Origin: CAZOHG01 sp964579725
GTDB taxonomy: Bacteria; Zhuqueibacterota; JdFR-76; BMS3Abin05
Length of the DNA: 15,506 nucleotides
Assembly: GCA_964579725.1 (NCBI GenBank)
Contig: CAZOHG010000075.1
Span: 1-15,506 of the forward strand
Direction of reading: 5' to 3'
The position numbers and the translations under genes were made by a program. The notes beneath the pieces are model-generated. The model ran no database searches. It saw nothing but the letters and a program-made list of their open reading frames with translations, and was not told where the DNA came from. Positions within the stretch are counted from its first letter, which is position 1, and the number at the start of each line of letters is the position of its first letter. Shown here piece by piece: positions 14,590-15,506 of this stretch.

Positions 14590-15486
14590 TTGGTCAATCA
14601 GTCCGATCGCAAATTGGTACTTACCGGAGCCTCCGGCTTTTTGGGCAGTGTTGTCCTCAACAAAGCCATCGGATCCTGGCAAACCGTGGGACTTTATTTG
14701 AGCCACCCTATTCCGCCTTCTCCCCGCTTACACACGAAACGATTAAATCTTACCTCTCACCGCGCCGTACGGAACTTTCTGCAAAGGGAAAAGCCGGACG
14801 TCATCATTCACACAGCCGCCCAGACAAGGGTTGACGCGTGTGAAAAAGACCCGAAGGGTTGCCGAGAGTTGAATGAACTCGGCACGCGTTTTTTGGCCGA
14901 AGCAGCTGCACAAGCGGGAAGCCGGTTTATTTTCATTTCCACCGATTTGGTTTTTGACGGGAAGCGGGGCTATTATTCGGAAGAGGATATTCCCAATCCG
15001 CTCAGCACTTACGCCCAAACCAAGCGAGCGGCTGAAAAAATCGTCCTGAAAACCTGTCCCAACGCTGTAGTGGCCCGAATCGCAATCCTGTATGGGAAAT
15101 CGCCGCAGCACCGCTATTCTTTCTCCGAGTGGCTGCGCGAGTCGTGGCAGATGGGTCGTCCTACCCCGCTATTTTACGACCAATTTCGCGCCCCCATTTG
15201 GGTTGAAAATCTGGCGGATGCTCTGTTGGAATTGGCGGAATTGGATTTTACAGGAATTGTGCATCTGGCAGGCCCTACACGCATCGACCGTTTGCGTTTT
15301 GCCGAAATTTTGGCTGAAATTGTCGGGGCAGACAAAAATCTTCTTGTGCCCAGATCCATGTTTGACGACCAGCCCGCGGCCCCTCGCCCCAGGGACGTTT
15401 CTCTGAAAATTGACCGAGCGCGCTCCATTTTGCACACGCCCTTTCTTTCTGTGGAAGAAGGACTTACCCTGGCTTACGGCAGGTAG
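14590..15486 (+). CDS. RmlD-like NAD(P)-dependent nucleotide-sugar reductase (extended SDR)
   Basis: A 298-residue cytoplasmic protein of normal length for the RmlD substrate-binding family. A Rossmann fold opens with TGASGFLG (12-19). HTAAQTRVDACEKDP (74-88) and ISTDLVFDG (116-124) match the RmlD pattern, and the catalytic pair is Y141 and K145 in STYAQTKRAAEK. A PxWVENLAD segment (202-210) and HLAGPTRIDRLRFAE (225-239) are typical of the C-terminal half. RmlD reduces dTDP-4-dehydrorhamnose to dTDP-rhamnose; relatives act on other sugars or are regulatory subunits, and without rmlA/B/C here the substrate is uncertain. It follows the DUF5683-type pair by 30 nt and probably belongs to the same operon. 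The start is TTG with a strong ribosome-binding site. Confidence 0.85.
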   Translation: MVNQSDRKLVLTGASGFLGSVVLNKAIGSWQTVGLYLSHPIPPSPRLHTKRLNLTSHRAVRNFLQREKPDVIIHTAAQTRVDACEKDPKGCRELNELGTRFLAEAAAQAGSRFIFISTDLVFDGKRGYYSEEDIPNPLSTYAQTKRAAEKIVLKTCPNAVVARIAILYGKSPQHRYSFSEWLRESWQMGRPTPLFYDQFRAPIWVENLADALLELAELDFTGIVHLAGPTRIDRLRFAEILAEIVGADKNLLVPRSMFDDQPAAPRPRDVSLKIDRARSILHTPFLSVEEGLTLAYGR

Positions 15487-15491
15487 CCATT

Positions 15492-15506
15492 ATGGAAAAT
15501 CCGGCC
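15492..15506 (+). CDS. Start of a further gene, cut by the window edge
   Basis: An ATG five bases after the reductase stop begins a frame reading MENPA to the end of the window. An AGGT lies about 9 nt upstream. The spacing suits a continuing operon, but five codons give no clue to function. Confidence 0.4.

Overview
The window looks like a chromosomal segment from a Gram-negative bacterium of the FCB group (Fibrobacteres-Chlorobi-Bacteroidetes and relatives). My best guess is a Calditrichota/KSB1-type lineage, but that is an inference. The grounds are a PorV/PorQ-family outer-membrane protein, a large secreted protein ending in a FlgD-like C-terminal sorting domain typical of type IX secretion (T9SS) cargo, and a BamA-like beta-barrel fused to a TolB-type propeller. 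Ribosome-binding sites are mostly strong and consensus-like, unlike typical Bacteroidia, and TTG is used as a start codon at least once.

Layout. Positions 1-549 hold no convincing gene. They contain two 110-bp direct repeats 388 bp apart (about 96% identical) and several GC-rich palindromes. On the minus strand, 4587 down to 550, lies a two-gene signalling operon: a 959-residue hybrid histidine kinase (PAS, two GAF-like regions, PAS, kinase core, receiver), then a receiver/HD-GYP protein that should hydrolyse cyclic di-GMP. Positions 4588-5090 are gene-free and contain an unexplained hairpin-rich segment. A near-consensus sigma-70 promoter at 5091-5119 starts a leader of about 210 nt. By eye the leader folds into mutually exclusive stems and ends in an intrinsic terminator at 5283-5334, about 100 nt before the porV-like gene (5442-6500). 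A second, very clear terminator follows that gene.

From 6602 to the end all genes are on the plus strand. The first encodes an M6-type peptidase-like surface protein that has lost the catalytic His-Glu pair but keeps a propeller and a T9SS-type tail. The next encodes a three-part outer-membrane protein: an intact HEFTH metallopeptidase, a six-bladed TolB-like propeller, and an Omp85-like barrel. Two small tandem paralogues of the DUF5683 type follow, then an RmlD-like nucleotide-sugar reductase and the first codons of another gene.

Taken together, the window reads as a cell-envelope and surface-protein locus next to a c-di-GMP signalling pair. The most unusual items are the apparent attenuator leader before the porV-like gene, the dead peptidase beside a live barrel-anchored one, the peptidase-propeller-barrel fusion itself, and an extra H-box-like motif inside the hybrid kinase.
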